Below are positions 31,851-41,258 of a stretch of DNA of 46,551 nt, piece after piece (the stretch's first letter is position 1; each line of letters starts with the position of its first letter). Below the pieces are notes generated by a model. That model searched no databases. It was given only the letters and a program-made list of their open reading frames with translations, and had not been told where the DNA came from. Origin of the DNA: an uncultured Parabacteroides sp. GTDB lineage: Bacteria; Bacteroidota; Bacteroidia; Bacteroidales; Tannerellaceae. The stretch is from positions 1 to 46,551 of the forward strand of contig CAAGLQ010000259.1 of assembly GCA_900770835.1 (NCBI GenBank). Direction: 5' to 3'. Both the position numbers and the translations under genes were made by a program.

Positions 31851-32693
31851 ATGAAACAGTGTTCCTTATTATTACTGAGTTTACTGTTAGCTTGCACAGG
31901 AGTAAGCAAACAAGCGCAAACACAAACAATGCCCGAACAGCAGACGGCATCAACCGAATCCAACAAGGTGCTCTACAATGCTTTCTCGCACAACGATTAT
32001 TGGCGAGAACACCCGTTGCATGACGCCCTCTCATACGGATTCAACTGCGTAGAAGCTGACCTATGGCCTATCAACGGTGAACTTTATGTTTCACACGATC
32101 GTCCGACAGCCGATCCGGCTATTACTTTCGAGCGGCTCTATCTGAAGCCATTAGTAGAGCGTATCCAACAAAACGGAGGCAAAGTTTATCCGCAAAGCGA
32201 CCGCCCCTTCTACCTGATGGTGGATTGCAAAGAGAAAGGGGAGGAAATTTATGCTTTATTGAAACAACAGATTGAGCCTTACAAACAATACTTCTGCGCT
32301 GTGGAGAACGGCACTTATCGAGAGGGGGCGATCCTGTTTTTCCTTTCCGGCGATCGCCCTATGCAATCCTTGCCACAGGAAACATCTCGTTTTACCTTCC
32401 TCGATGGCAAGATCAAAGAGGTTGGACAAGGGATTCCCGCCTCATTAGCACCAGTGGTCAGCGACAATTACTCCGCCTTCTTCAAATGGAAGGGAGAAGG
32501 AGAAATGCCTGCCGAGGAACTGCAAAAGATGCGTGAAATCATCGCCTCCGTCCATAAAGAGGGAAAGTTGTTCCGTTGGTGGGGCGCTCCAGATACCGAG
32601 CAGTTCAAACGTTTTTTCCTGCAAGAAGGGGTTGATTTGGTAGGAGCTGATGACCTTAAAACGCTCTATCTTACCCTGCAAGATAAGCAATAA
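31851..32693 (+). CDS. PLC-like phosphodiesterase lipoprotein (GDPD/AIM6-like)
   Basis: This 280-residue protein has a lipoprotein signal (LLLLSLLLAC, Cys15). The mature part has the order of acid and His residues expected of PLC-like/GDPD TIM barrels: H47-N48-D49 at the first strand, E68-x-D70 (CVEADLW), and H82-D83 (VSHDRP). Later strands carry LMVDCK, FLSGD and GADDL. It resembles the AIM6/PI-PLC-X-like group more than classical GlpQ because the first motif is HND rather than HRG. It is probably an envelope phosphodiesterase; the substrate is unknown. It closes a plus-strand operon and ends at a hairpin. Confidence 0.82.
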   Translation: MKQCSLLLLSLLLACTGVSKQAQTQTMPEQQTASTESNKVLYNAFSHNDYWREHPLHDALSYGFNCVEADLWPINGELYVSHDRPTADPAITFERLYLKPLVERIQQNGGKVYPQSDRPFYLMVDCKEKGEEIYALLKQQIEPYKQYFCAVENGTYREGAILFFLSGDRPMQSLPQETSRFTFLDGKIKEVGQGIPASLAPVVSDNYSAFFKWKGEGEMPAEELQKMREIIASVHKEGKLFRWWGAPDTEQFKRFFLQEGVDLVGADDLKTLYLTLQDKQ

Positions 32694-32730
32694 AGAGCTA
32701 TGACGGATTTTGTAATCCAATGAAAAAAAT

Positions 32731-32789
32731 TTAGGAATGAGAATTACTTAGCAAATCCTCATTCCTAATCTCTAAATCCTCATTTCTAA
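32731..32789. terminator. terminator-like structure with two alternative right arms
   Basis: TTAGGAATGAG (32731-32741) can pair with CTCATTCCTAA (32758-32768, perfect 11 bp) or with CTCATTTCTAA (32779-32789, one wobble). It lies between the convergent PLC-like and DHODH-like genes, with an A-run (32723-32728) on its left that becomes a T-run on the minus strand. Confidence 0.6.
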
Positions 32790-32804
32790 TTACCAAGAGC
32801 CCAA

Positions 32805-33782
32805 TCAGTCTCTATTCGCAAAATACTTCATGAACTGGGCACGCTCATACTGAGCCGGATTTGGGATATTCGCATAATTTAACCGACCACGGAACTGGTT
32901 AATGGACTCATAATGCGTTTGATTCATCCACTCCTCCATACAAGTCAAGATCTGTGAAACAATTGCGGATCCGTGTGTGTAGAGCGCACTGCAAAGCTGC
33001 ACGCCAGAAGCACCCGCCAACAGACATTTCACTACGCCTTCCCAATCATGCACACCCGTTGAAGCCGCTACACTGATACCAGGCACCTTACCAGACACAA
33101 TAGCTGTCCAACGTAACGTGTCACTCAAATCCGCCGCACTGCTGAATACCTGGCCTGACACCAACTGCATCGCATGAATATCAATATCGGGTTGGTAAAA
33201 ACGATTGAAAAGCACTACGCCATCCGCACCATTCGCTTTCAACGCATGAACCAACGAAGGAATGTTGCTATACTGCTTGCCGATCTTCATGATCACCGGA
33301 ATCTGGATCGCCGCTTTCACTTGACGCAAGATATTCACATAGGTCTCCTTCACAGCCTCAGCACTGTCGTGCAAATCGGTCTCCATAAAGAACACATTCA
33401 GCTCCAAAGCGTCAGCCCCTGCTTGCGCAATCTGTTGCGCAAAGTTCGTCCAAGCGGCCGCCTTATAGCAATTGATGCTGGCGATGATTGGGATCGTGCA
33501 CAACTCTTTGCTCTTACGAATCAGTTCCAAATAATCATTAACTTGATTAGCCTCTACATAGCTACGGATATAGTCTGCCGCCTCTGGATAATCATTTTCT
33601 TGCAACATAGACGCACTCTGCATCTCTATTTGCTCCTCGAAAAGCGATTTCAACACAATCGCACCCGCGCCAGCTTTCTCAAATTCCTGGTTACGCTCTG
33701 CCTTGTTCGTCAAGCCAGAACTACCGATAATAATCGGATTGCGGAGCGTCAATCCCGCATAGGAAGTCTTCATGTCCATCAT
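32805..33782 (-). CDS. dihydroorotate dehydrogenase-like flavoprotein lacking the catalytic cysteine
   Basis: This 325-residue TIM-barrel FMN protein is related to class 1 dihydroorotate dehydrogenases. It has an N-terminal TLRNPIIIGSSGLT, a central ASINCY and ELNV strand, K166 in VIMKIGKQ, and the phosphate-binding end (GVQLCSALYTHG). In class 1 PyrD the ELN strand runs on into a loop with the catalytic Cys; here E127-L-N-V is followed by FFMETD without a cysteine, as in many Bacteroidetes paralogues. It is therefore probably not the genuine PyrD. It may belong to the yggS/DUF4494 transcript upstream (38-nt gap). Its real substrate is unknown. Confidence 0.8.
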   Translation of the reverse strand: MMDMKTSYAGLTLRNPIIIGSSGLTNKAERNQEFEKAGAGAIVLKSLFEEQIEMQSASMLQENDYPEAADYIRSYVEANQVNDYLELIRKSKELCTIPIIASINCYKAAAWTNFAQQIAQAGADALELNVFFMETDLHDSAEAVKETYVNILRQVKAAIQIPVIMKIGKQYSNIPSLVHALKANGADGVVLFNRFYQPDIDIHAMQLVSGQVFSSAADLSDTLRWTAIVSGKVPGISVAASTGVHDWEGVVKCLLAGASGVQLCSALYTHGSAIVSQILTCMEEWMNQTHYESINQFRGRLNYANIPNPAQYERAQFMKYFANRD

Positions 33783-33820
33783 GTCATTTATATTTTAGAT
33801 TTCACAATTTATTTCCAAAC

Positions 33821-34489
33821 TCAATAGACTCGTTCGCCAAAAATATAGGTACCTACCCGAATCATGTTACTCCCTTCAGCTATCGCCAACGGATAGTCAT
33901 GACTCATACCCATCGAAAGCAACGTAAAATCCGGATTAGACCGGCAAAGTCCATTCTTCAATTCACTGAAGAGTGCATGAATCTGATGAAACTCTGCCTT
34001 GATTTGCTCTTCATCATCCGTGTTGGTCGCCATCCCCATCAATCCACAAATGCGCACATGGGACAGATTAGCGACGGCCTCATCCGCTAAGAGCCGCTTA
34101 CAAGCCTCAGGGGTTAAACCATGCTTGGTTTCTTCTTGCGCTACATGGATCTCCAAGAGTATCCTGATCACTCGATCCACCTTTGCTGCCTGTTTCTCAA
34201 TCTCTTGCAATAGACGCAAAGAGTCCACACTATGGATCAAGCTGATAAAAGGAACAATCTCCTTCACCTTATTGCTCTGCAACGTCCCAATGAAATGCCA
34301 CTCAATGTCAGCAGGCAACTGCCGTTGCTTTGCCACCAATTCTTGCGCACGACTCTCGCCAAACACACGCTGTCCAGCGTCATAGGCCGCTTGCAAAGCC
34401 TCGACCGGATGGAACTTGGAGACCGCCACCAGTGTCACTCCTGAAGGCAAGGAATGCTTCAGCTCTTGAATACGCTGTGCGATACTCAT
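33821..34489 (-). CDS. PLP homeostasis protein, YggS/PROSC family
   Basis: This 222-residue protein is a single-domain alanine-racemase-like TIM barrel that binds pyridoxal phosphate and buffers its level. The PLP lysine is K25 in VAVSKFHP. Family motifs include FGESRAQEL, EWHFIGTLQSNK, IHSVDSL, GLMGMAT and the C-terminal LSMGMSHDYPLAI with IRVGTYIFG. Its start overlaps the DUF4494 stop by 4 nt (ATGA). Confidence 0.96.
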   Translation of the reverse strand: MSIAQRIQELKHSLPSGVTLVAVSKFHPVEALQAAYDAGQRVFGESRAQELVAKQRQLPADIEWHFIGTLQSNKVKEIVPFISLIHSVDSLRLLQEIEKQAAKVDRVIRILLEIHVAQEETKHGLTPEACKRLLADEAVANLSHVRICGLMGMATNTDDEEQIKAEFHQIHALFSELKNGLCRSNPDFTLLSMGMSHDYPLAIAEGSNMIRVGTYIFGERVY

Positions 34490-34995
34490 GCCTCGCTCCC
34501 TTTTTCTGCTTGCACTCTTTGCTCGGCAAGCAACTCCTCATCGCTCTTCTTCTCCTCAGGGATACGATTCGCATCAAAGGGGAAGACATCCATCAGCTGT
34601 GTCTCAGCAACAGAAGCAATCGTATAATCAGCTAAAGTACCCTTCATGCCCTCGTCTAATACCTCGATCGCCTCCTTCAACGTACTGGCTTGCGCCAACA
34701 TCTGAGCCGCTGTTTTTTTCTCTGCTCCACTTTTCTCGTCGAGCGTAATGAAATAGACCTTTATTTTATAGAACCGATCACCGTTCTCATTGAAAAACAA
34801 CTCCGAGAGACGAGCACGCTTGATGTCTGTCACAGTAAACTCTCCTGTGATAAACGGACGGATCTCCTCGATGATGCGCGCCTCTGCCTCTGTGAAAGAG
34901 AGGGCATCTACCAAGTAAGGCTCAGTCACCTTCTTCTGCATACCATTCTCCAGCATTTTCTCGTAAGAAACCTTACATTCAAACCAGTTGTGCAT
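34486..34995 (-). CDS. DUF4494 family protein
   Basis: This 169-residue cytoplasmic protein matches DUF4494, a Bacteroidetes family. It begins NWFECKVSYEKMLENG, has TEPYLVDALSFTEAEARI and a central RLSELFFNENGDRFYKIKVYF, and ends in an acidic tail. No catalytic motif or membrane segment is visible. Its stop overlaps the yggS start, and a perfect -7 box precedes it, so it heads this minus-strand group. Function unknown. Confidence 0.88.
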   Translation of the reverse strand: MHNWFECKVSYEKMLENGMQKKVTEPYLVDALSFTEAEARIIEEIRPFITGEFTVTDIKRARLSELFFNENGDRFYKIKVYFITLDEKSGAEKKTAAQMLAQASTLKEAIEVLDEGMKGTLADYTIASVAETQLMDVFPFDANRIPEEKKSDEELLAEQRVQAEKGSEA

Positions 34996-35040
34996 TTTCT
35001 TTGTCCTTTAATTACTACTTTACGTCTGTTTAATAACGAG

Positions 35041-35048
35041 CAAAGATA
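35041..35048 (-). promoter_or_regulatory. -7 box for the DUF4494-yggS transcript
   Basis: TATCTTTG on the minus strand fits TAnnTTTG exactly, 46 nt upstream of the start at 34995. The fkp promoter lies back to back within 70 nt. No clear -33 element is visible. Confidence 0.45.
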
Positions 35049-35087
35049 GCAGGTATTCTTTAATTTCGCTATTCATTCGACGAAAAC

Positions 35088-35118
35088 TTGGCCGTTTGCC
35101 CAAAACAAACTACTTTTA
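35088..35118 (+). promoter_or_regulatory. promoter of fkp
   Basis: TTG (35088-35090), 20 nt, then TACTTTTA (35111-35118; 7/8 match). Transcription would start near 35125, just before the ATG at 35138, which argues against an upstream TTG start at 35096. Confidence 0.4.
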
Positions 35119-35137
35119 CAGCACAATAGCGAAAAAG

Positions 35138-37975
35138 ATGAGAAAATTATTGTCATTACCACCTAATTTGGTGGATTGCTTCCATAATATAGAGAAAGTT
35201 GATCACGCGGAATGGTTCTGTACTTCCGACCCTATCGGAGCCCGATTAGGATCTGGTGGCGGTACAACATGGCTGTTAGAGGCTGCCTGTCAAGCGGAAA
35301 CATCTTCTGTAAATTCTGAAGAATGGCTTCCTAAAGAGAAACGCATCTTGCTTCATGCCGGCGGGCAGAGCAGGCGGTTGCCCGCTTATGCCCCTTCGGG
35401 AAAAATCTTGACACCTATCCCCGTCTTTCGTTGGGCACGTGGCCAACACCTCTCACAAAACTTGCTCTCTTTGCAGTTGCCACTCTATGAACGCATCATG
35501 CAGAAAGCCCCAGAGCACCTGCATACGTTGATAGCGAGCGGAGATGTCTTTATCAGAGCCACAGAACCTTTGCAGGAGATTCCGGATGTGGACGTTGTTT
35601 GCTACGGCTTATGGGTCGATCCCTCTTTGGCCCGTAATCATGGCGTGTTTGTCTCCTCCCGCCTCCATCCGGATCAGTTGGATTTCATGCTGCAAAAACC
35701 CTCATTAGAGCGATTGAGCGAGTTGTCGGGTAGCCATCTCTTTTTGATGGACATCGGTATCTGGCTGTTGAGCGACCGAGCCGTGTCCCTATTACGCAAG
35801 CGTTCCTATACAGCTGACGGTCAAAAAATGCGCTGTTATGACCTCTATGGAGAGTTTGGCTTGGCCTTGGGAGCACATCCTACATTGGAAGACCAAGAAT
35901 TGAATCGTTTGCAAGTAGCTATCCTGCCACTTCCAGGCGGGGAGTTCTACCATTATGGTACCAGCCGAGAATTACTCTCTTCTACGTTAGCCATACAGAA
36001 TTTGGTGCGTGATCAACGAGCCATCATGCAGCGCAAAGTGAAGCCACATCCCGCCATGTTCGTGCAAAATGCTTTATCACAGTATAAGCTAACGGCAGAT
36101 AACTCAGAGATATGGATCGAGAACAGCTATATCGGAGCACATTGGACATTGCGCAACAAACAGATCATTACCGGCGTACCCCAAAATGATTGGACACTTT
36201 CCCTTCCGGAAGGAGCTTGTGTGGATGTTGTGCCTTGGGAAGAGAAGGCCTGGGTAGCCCGCCCCTACGGGTTCAACGACTGTTTCAGAGGAGCCTTGCA
36301 AGATCCCGCCACCCAATTCATGGGACAATCCGTCCAAGCATGGGCAGCCACCCGAAATATTACCCTACCTGAATCTGCTGACATTCAAAATGCACCGTTA
36401 TTCCCAGTGTGTCAAACGGTAGAAGAATTAGGCACACTCTTACGTTGGATGATTAGCGAGCCTACCCTTACGGAAGGAAAAGAGTTATGGCTTCAAGCAG
36501 AGAAGGTATCAGCCAACGAGATCTCCGATCGAGCCAACCTCCAACGCTTAGTAGCACAACGAGAGGCTTTCCGCCAGGCAGATTGGACGCTGTTAGCCAA
36601 AAACCAAGAGAAGAGTGTATTCTACCAATTGGATTTAGTGGACGCTGCCAATGCATTTACCCAAGCAGCGATTCCCCTGCCTCCCACATTGAGTGAGACA
36701 CAACCTTTATTGAAACGGATTCACAATCACATGTTCCGAGCACAGGTGATGAAGCAGCAAAAGCTGCCTTACGCACCGGAGGAACAGGCCGCCTTCTCCC
36801 TGCTGCGAGAGGGATTGGTAGCCTCTATCCTGGCGGATAAACAGGCTCCGCACCTGCATGTCTATCCGGATCAAATTGTCTGGGGACGTAGTCCAGTACG
36901 CATTGATTTAGCCGGAGGTTGGACCGACACACCTCCCTATTGCCTCTATGCTGGTGGAAACGTGGTGAACGTGGCAATTGAACTGAATGGACAACCTCCG
37001 TTACAAGTCTATGTGAGACCTTCTCTCACACCACAAATCATTCTTCGCTCCATTGACCTGGGTGCGATGGAGGTTATCCAAACCTGGGAAGAGTTACGCC
37101 AATATAATAAGGTAGGCTCCCCCTTCTCCATCCCGAAAGCAGCTTTAGCGTTAGCCGGTTTCTTACCTGAGTTTGCGGCTGAACGATTCACGTCATTAGA
37201 GGCACAACTAAAAGACTTTGGCTGTGGACTGGAAGTCACCCTGTTGGCAGCTATTCCAGCGGGTTCTGGGTTAGGCACCAGCTCCATCTTAGCAGCCACA
37301 GTTTTAGGAGCTATATCTGATTTCTGCGGATTAGCCTGGGACAAAAACGAGATTGGCAACCGTACCCTGATTTTGGAACAATTACTTACCACCGGTGGTG
37401 GTTGGCAAGACCAGTATGGAGGTGTGCTGCACGGACTGAAATTACTACAAACCAGTGAAGGGTTCAATCAAAGTCCCATAGTACGTTGGTTGCCAGAATA
37501 TCTGTTTACAGATCCAGCCTACAGGGCTTGCCATTTACTGTATTATACAGGTATCACCCGTACTGCCAAAGGTATCTTGGCCGAGATTGTACGAGGTATG
37601 TTCCTTAACAGCGGAACTCACCTCCATTTACTCAGCGAGATGAAAGCGCATGCGTTGGATTTGTTTGAAACAATTCAAAGAGGGGATTTTAAGGTTTACG
37701 GGAAATTGGTTGGGAAAACATGGATACAAAATAAAGCTCTTGATGCCGGCACTAATCCACCGGCCATAGAACAGATTATTCAGCAAATCCATCCCTACAG
37801 TTTAGGCTATAAACTACCGGGAGCAGGCGGAGGAGGTTACCTTTATATCGTAGCTAAAGATCCAGAAGCAGCTGCACGCATTCGTCAGCTATTGACAGCC
37901 ACACCACCTAACGCAAACGCACGTTTTGTAGAAATGGGACTATCCGAAAAGGGGTTGCAAATCAGTCGATCCTGA
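35138..37975 (+). CDS. fkp: bifunctional L-fucokinase / L-fucose-1-phosphate guanylyltransferase
   Basis: Fkp (945 residues from the ATG at 35138) converts free L-fucose to fucose-1-phosphate and then to GDP-fucose. The N-terminal guanylyltransferase has RLGSGGGTTWLLEA (36-49) and HAGGQSRRLPAYAPSGK. The C-terminal GHMP kinase (about 580-945) has SPVRIDLAGGWTDTPPY, the ATP loop IPAGSGLGTSS at 706-716 and LPGAGGGGYL. Order and length match B. fragilis Fkp, where GDP-fucose made this way decorates capsule and surface glycoproteins. I chose this ATG because the family begins MxKLLSLPPNLV. The gene has its own promoter and is followed by an outer-membrane protein gene. Confidence 0.97.
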   Translation: MRKLLSLPPNLVDCFHNIEKVDHAEWFCTSDPIGARLGSGGGTTWLLEAACQAETSSVNSEEWLPKEKRILLHAGGQSRRLPAYAPSGKILTPIPVFRWARGQHLSQNLLSLQLPLYERIMQKAPEHLHTLIASGDVFIRATEPLQEIPDVDVVCYGLWVDPSLARNHGVFVSSRLHPDQLDFMLQKPSLERLSELSGSHLFLMDIGIWLLSDRAVSLLRKRSYTADGQKMRCYDLYGEFGLALGAHPTLEDQELNRLQVAILPLPGGEFYHYGTSRELLSSTLAIQNLVRDQRAIMQRKVKPHPAMFVQNALSQYKLTADNSEIWIENSYIGAHWTLRNKQIITGVPQNDWTLSLPEGACVDVVPWEEKAWVARPYGFNDCFRGALQDPATQFMGQSVQAWAATRNITLPESADIQNAPLFPVCQTVEELGTLLRWMISEPTLTEGKELWLQAEKVSANEISDRANLQRLVAQREAFRQADWTLLAKNQEKSVFYQLDLVDAANAFTQAAIPLPPTLSETQPLLKRIHNHMFRAQVMKQQKLPYAPEEQAAFSLLREGLVASILADKQAPHLHVYPDQIVWGRSPVRIDLAGGWTDTPPYCLYAGGNVVNVAIELNGQPPLQVYVRPSLTPQIILRSIDLGAMEVIQTWEELRQYNKVGSPFSIPKAALALAGFLPEFAAERFTSLEAQLKDFGCGLEVTLLAAIPAGSGLGTSSILAATVLGAISDFCGLAWDKNEIGNRTLILEQLLTTGGGWQDQYGGVLHGLKLLQTSEGFNQSPIVRWLPEYLFTDPAYRACHLLYYTGITRTAKGILAEIVRGMFLNSGTHLHLLSEMKAHALDLFETIQRGDFKVYGKLVGKTWIQNKALDAGTNPPAIEQIIQQIHPYSLGYKLPGAGGGGYLYIVAKDPEAAARIRQLLTATPPNANARFVEMGLSEKGLQISRS

Positions 37976-37996
37976 TTACCTAAAAAGGCAAAAAGA

Positions 37997-38017
37997 ACCA
38001 ATTAGTTGTTAATTGGT
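37997..38017 (+). terminator. short hairpin after fkp
   Basis: ACCAATTA (37997-38004) pairs with TAATTGGT (38010-38017) around a 5-nt loop, 22 nt after the fkp stop. There is no T-run, so termination is only possible, not clear. Confidence 0.35.
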
Positions 38018-38062
38018 ACATTATCTATGTGATTTGGAACATTTCGTTTCAAAGAGTTGTTG

Positions 38063-38070
38063 TATTTTTG
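38063..38070 (+). promoter_or_regulatory. -7 box of the DUF5686 gene
   Basis: TATTTTTG matches TAnnTTTG exactly, 29 nt before the ATG at 38100. A TTTG at 38033-38036 is 26 nt upstream, longer than usual spacing. Confidence 0.45.
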
Positions 38071-38099
38071 CGGAGTTAATTTTTGAGGAAAAAGATTGA

Positions 38100-40661
38100 A
38101 TGGCTAAGAGAATCTTATTTATTATGTTTTTTTTGGTCATCGCTTTGGTAGCGAAAGGTCAAAATTATACCATTAAAGGAACTGTAACGGACTCCATCAC
38201 GGGAGAACCTTTACCTTATGTAGCTGTATTATTGAAAGGTACCACTATTGGTGGCACAACAGACATAGATGGAAAATTTACCATCACAACCGCATCCAAA
38301 GTTCGAACTATCCAAGTATCATATTTAGGTTACACAGAGAAAGAGATCCCTTTTGTTCCAGGCAAAGCTGGCAATGTTAAAGTCGAACTAGCTCCTACTA
38401 GTATCGCCTTAGAAGAAGTTGTGGTTAAGCCCGGCAAAGAACGCTATAAGAAAAAAGACAATCCTGCTGTCATTTTCATCAAGAATGCTATTGAACGCCG
38501 TGAAAGTAACGATCCCAAAAACCACGATTACTTTCAATACGACCAATACGAAAAAATGGTGTTTGCCATGAATGACTATGAAGCAAAACCCAAGAAAAAC
38601 GGAAAGCCCAGTAAGTTTGAGTTTTTAAATGACTATGTCGATACATTGGAAATTGGCAAAACCATTTTGCCTGTTTCTGAGCGAGAGAAACTACAAACTG
38701 TATACTACAGAAAGGATCCGAAGACCGAACGTCGAGTGGTGTCAGCAACCAAAGCAGCCGGCGTGGACGAGATTTTCTCTCGAGAAGGCATTCAGCAATT
38801 ATTGAATGAGGTATTTAGAGAGGTAGATATTTTCCAAAATGATATACCTCTTTTCCTCAACCGATTCGTCAGTCCAATGTCTACTATGGGTCCAAACTTT
38901 TATAAGTATTATTTGCTGGACACCGTAGAGGTAGCAGGCACTCAATGTGTAGATTTGGGGTTTGCGCCGTTCACTCCGGAAACTTTTGGTTTCACAGGGC
39001 ATCTGTTCATCACGCTTGATTCCACATTCTTCGTGCAGCGCGTAAAACTAAATGTTCCCAAAAAGATCAACCTCAACTTTGTAGGTGGTATGACTATCGA
39101 ACAGACGTTCAATCGAGCTCCCGACGGTACGCGTATCATCACCAAAGATGACATTCATGTAGATTTCAAGCTGAACGAAAAATCGAAAGGTATGTACGCA
39201 CGCAGATTAAATATTTATACCAACCAAACTTTCGACCAACCGAAAAATATGGCGGTCTTTGATGAAAGTAATCCTGTGCTTATTCCAGATTCCGCCTATC
39301 GCCGTTCAGAAGAATTTTGGGCTGCTAACCGACCAGAAGGGGCAGGAGAACGTAAGAAGAACACGGTTGAAATGTTGATGGAGAAACTACGTTCAGTTCC
39401 CATTTTCTACATCACCGAAAAAATTGTAACTATTCTGACCTCTGGCTACGTCCAAACCAATAAGGAGAAGGATATGAGCAAATTTGAGTTTGGTCCAATG
39501 AACACATACATCAGTGGTAATGCTATCGAAGGTGCCCGCTTTCGTGTCGGAGGAACTACGACTACCGCATTTAACAAAAGACTCTTCTTAGACGGTTACA
39601 TGGCTTACGGAACTAAAGATCGCAAACTGAAATACGATGGACTGGTAGAATACTCCTTTATTGACAAAAAAGACTATCGCAAGGAGTTCCCTGTGCATTC
39701 GGTACGATTAGAGTATATGTATGACATCAATCAAATTGGTCAGCAATATATGTATACAAACAAAGATAACATGTTCTTAGCATTTAAACGTCAAAAAGAT
39801 ACCCGTGCAACTTATTTACGCAACTTGGAGCTGACATATTATCGGGAACACTATAACGGTTGGGCGTATGGAGTCGTACTACGTAACTACAAAGAGTTTA
39901 GCACGGGATACGCCGCATTTGACCGCATCGAATCAAATGGCTCACTTAATCCACAAGACAATTACAAGATGTCCTCCGTAGAATGGAAATTGCGCTTTGC
40001 TCCAAATGAGAAGTTCTATCAAACACGTAATTATCGCTATCCTATCACATTGGATGCCCCTGTCTTCACGTTAAACCACACGATGGCATTTAAAGATGCT
40101 TTGGGGAGTTCTTATAATTACCAAAAGACAGAGGTCGGTATTCAAAAACGTTTTTGGTTCTCAGCATACGGATATGTAGATATTTTAGCGAAAGCAGGAA
40201 AGGTGTGGACACAAGTGCCCTATCCCTTATTGATTTTACCTAATGCAAACCTCTCCTATTTAGTACAACCAGAGTCGTACACCAACATGAATGCATTAGA
40301 GTTCATTAACGACCAATACGCTTCATGGGATATTACTTATTTTATGAATGGTGCCTTGCTAAACCGATTACCCCTCATTAAGAAGCTGAAGTGGCGTGAA
40401 GTATTCTCTTTCCGTGGTCTATTTGGAGATCTATCGGACAAGAACAATCCTTTCTTAGAAGAGAACCGAGGTAAAGGATTGTATGCATTCCCCACAGGTT
40501 CCTACTTAATGGACCCCAAGAATCCCTATATGGAGGTGGGTGTCGGTGTAGAGAACATTTTCAAGTTTCTTCGACTGGATTACGTTTGGCGTCTAACCTA
40601 CAAAGACAATCCCGGTATCCAAACTCGAGGTGTCCGTTTCATGATGAAACTGACTTTCTAA
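38100..40661 (+). CDS. DUF5686 outer-membrane protein with carboxypeptidase-regulatory-like domain
   Basis: This 853-residue protein has a signal peptide ending near Gly20-Gln21. Residues about 23-110 form a carboxypeptidase-regulatory-like beta-sandwich (IKGTVTDSITGEPLPYVAVLLKG, then the TTDIDGKFTI strand), as in SusC-type receptors, but no plug or TonB box follows. The remainder is DUF5686: a mixed middle region and a C-terminal series of aromatic, alternating strands that look like an outer-membrane beta-barrel, ending in Phe (VRFMMKLTF), the usual barrel end. Its cargo or role is unknown. It has its own promoter and a strong terminator hairpin and is probably monocistronic. Confidence 0.88.
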   Translation: MAKRILFIMFFLVIALVAKGQNYTIKGTVTDSITGEPLPYVAVLLKGTTIGGTTDIDGKFTITTASKVRTIQVSYLGYTEKEIPFVPGKAGNVKVELAPTSIALEEVVVKPGKERYKKKDNPAVIFIKNAIERRESNDPKNHDYFQYDQYEKMVFAMNDYEAKPKKNGKPSKFEFLNDYVDTLEIGKTILPVSEREKLQTVYYRKDPKTERRVVSATKAAGVDEIFSREGIQQLLNEVFREVDIFQNDIPLFLNRFVSPMSTMGPNFYKYYLLDTVEVAGTQCVDLGFAPFTPETFGFTGHLFITLDSTFFVQRVKLNVPKKINLNFVGGMTIEQTFNRAPDGTRIITKDDIHVDFKLNEKSKGMYARRLNIYTNQTFDQPKNMAVFDESNPVLIPDSAYRRSEEFWAANRPEGAGERKKNTVEMLMEKLRSVPIFYITEKIVTILTSGYVQTNKEKDMSKFEFGPMNTYISGNAIEGARFRVGGTTTTAFNKRLFLDGYMAYGTKDRKLKYDGLVEYSFIDKKDYRKEFPVHSVRLEYMYDINQIGQQYMYTNKDNMFLAFKRQKDTRATYLRNLELTYYREHYNGWAYGVVLRNYKEFSTGYAAFDRIESNGSLNPQDNYKMSSVEWKLRFAPNEKFYQTRNYRYPITLDAPVFTLNHTMAFKDALGSSYNYQKTEVGIQKRFWFSAYGYVDILAKAGKVWTQVPYPLLILPNANLSYLVQPESYTNMNALEFINDQYASWDITYFMNGALLNRLPLIKKLKWREVFSFRGLFGDLSDKNNPFLEENRGKGLYAFPTGSYLMDPKNPYMEVGVGVENIFKFLRLDYVWRLTYKDNPGIQTRGVRFMMKLTF

Positions 40662-40678
40662 AGATAGTAAATAATTAA

Positions 40679-40718
40679 AAACGTTCAAGTGGAATACAAA
40701 CTATCCACTTGAACGTTT
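40679..40718. terminator. bidirectional Rho-independent terminator
   Basis: A perfect 15-bp stem (40679-40693 with 40704-40718) with a 10-nt loop separates the convergent DUF5686 and cupin genes. The minus strand has a run of T immediately after it; the plus strand has CGCTTTTCTC. Confidence 0.88.
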
Positions 40719-40779
40719 CGCTTTTCTCAACTTGCTTAAAAAACTTTGCTGATTATACTATAAAACCGAAAAGTTTCGT

Positions 40780-41181
40780 CTATTTTAAAACACCTCCCTC
40801 TGCATGCGGAATAAAGGGTCCCTCCTTTACCTCAAAAAGAACGGTATTAGCTTCCAGGCATTCCACAGTATGCCAAATATTAGCAGGAAGTTGCACTCCA
40901 TAAACACCTTGATCAGGAGATATAACCTGCTCTTCAATGACCCTACAGTCATCATCATAGAGTAAGGCCTTAATACTCCCCTTGATAACAAGCAGCATTT
41001 CATCCACCTTATGATGGTGAATCTCCACCTTTGTGCCCACCTCCATACAATTGATAAAGCGTTGAACCTTATCATCCAATGTTGGATGGAAATTATAATT
41101 CATCCTCAGCCGAGGAGATTTCTTCGCTTTTTCCGACGTTTCATCAATTACTTGTTGATTTAATAGGTGCAACATACCCAT
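40780..41181 (-). CDS. WbuC-family cupin metalloprotein
   Basis: This 133-residue single-domain cupin has R-x-N-Y-N-F-H near 25-32 and the metal-binding EIHHHKVDE at about 53-61 (His pairs plus Glu). The second cupin box follows (QLPANIWHTVECLE). The pattern fits the WbuC family, found next to O-antigen sugar genes in enterobacteria. Here no such cluster is adjacent, although fkp is 3 kb away. A dioxygenase or sugar-modifying role is possible but not shown. Met3 is an alternative start. It is flanked by its own promoter and a shared terminator. Confidence 0.82.
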   Translation of the reverse strand: MGMLHLLNQQVIDETSEKAKKSPRLRMNYNFHPTLDDKVQRFINCMEVGTKVEIHHHKVDEMLLVIKGSIKALLYDDDCRVIEEQVISPDQGVYGVQLPANIWHTVECLEANTVLFEVKEGPFIPHAEGGVLK

Positions 41182-41215
41182 GGAATATCAATGTTATTAT
41201 TATTTATTAGGTGAG

Positions 41216-41247
41216 CAAAGGTATAAATTTCCATGAGAACATAGAAA
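41216..41247 (-). promoter_or_regulatory. promoter of the cupin gene
   Basis: On the minus strand TACCTTTG (41223-41216) is a perfect -7 box, and TTTC (41247-41244) lies 20 nt upstream, one mismatch from TTTG. The start codon is 34 nt downstream. Confidence 0.5.
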
Positions 41248-41258
41248 AATGTCCTCAC

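Noticed and set aside
35096..35137. TTG start adding 14 residues to Fkp
   Set aside because: The known family start is at the ATG at 35138, and the likely promoter -7 box overlaps the extension.
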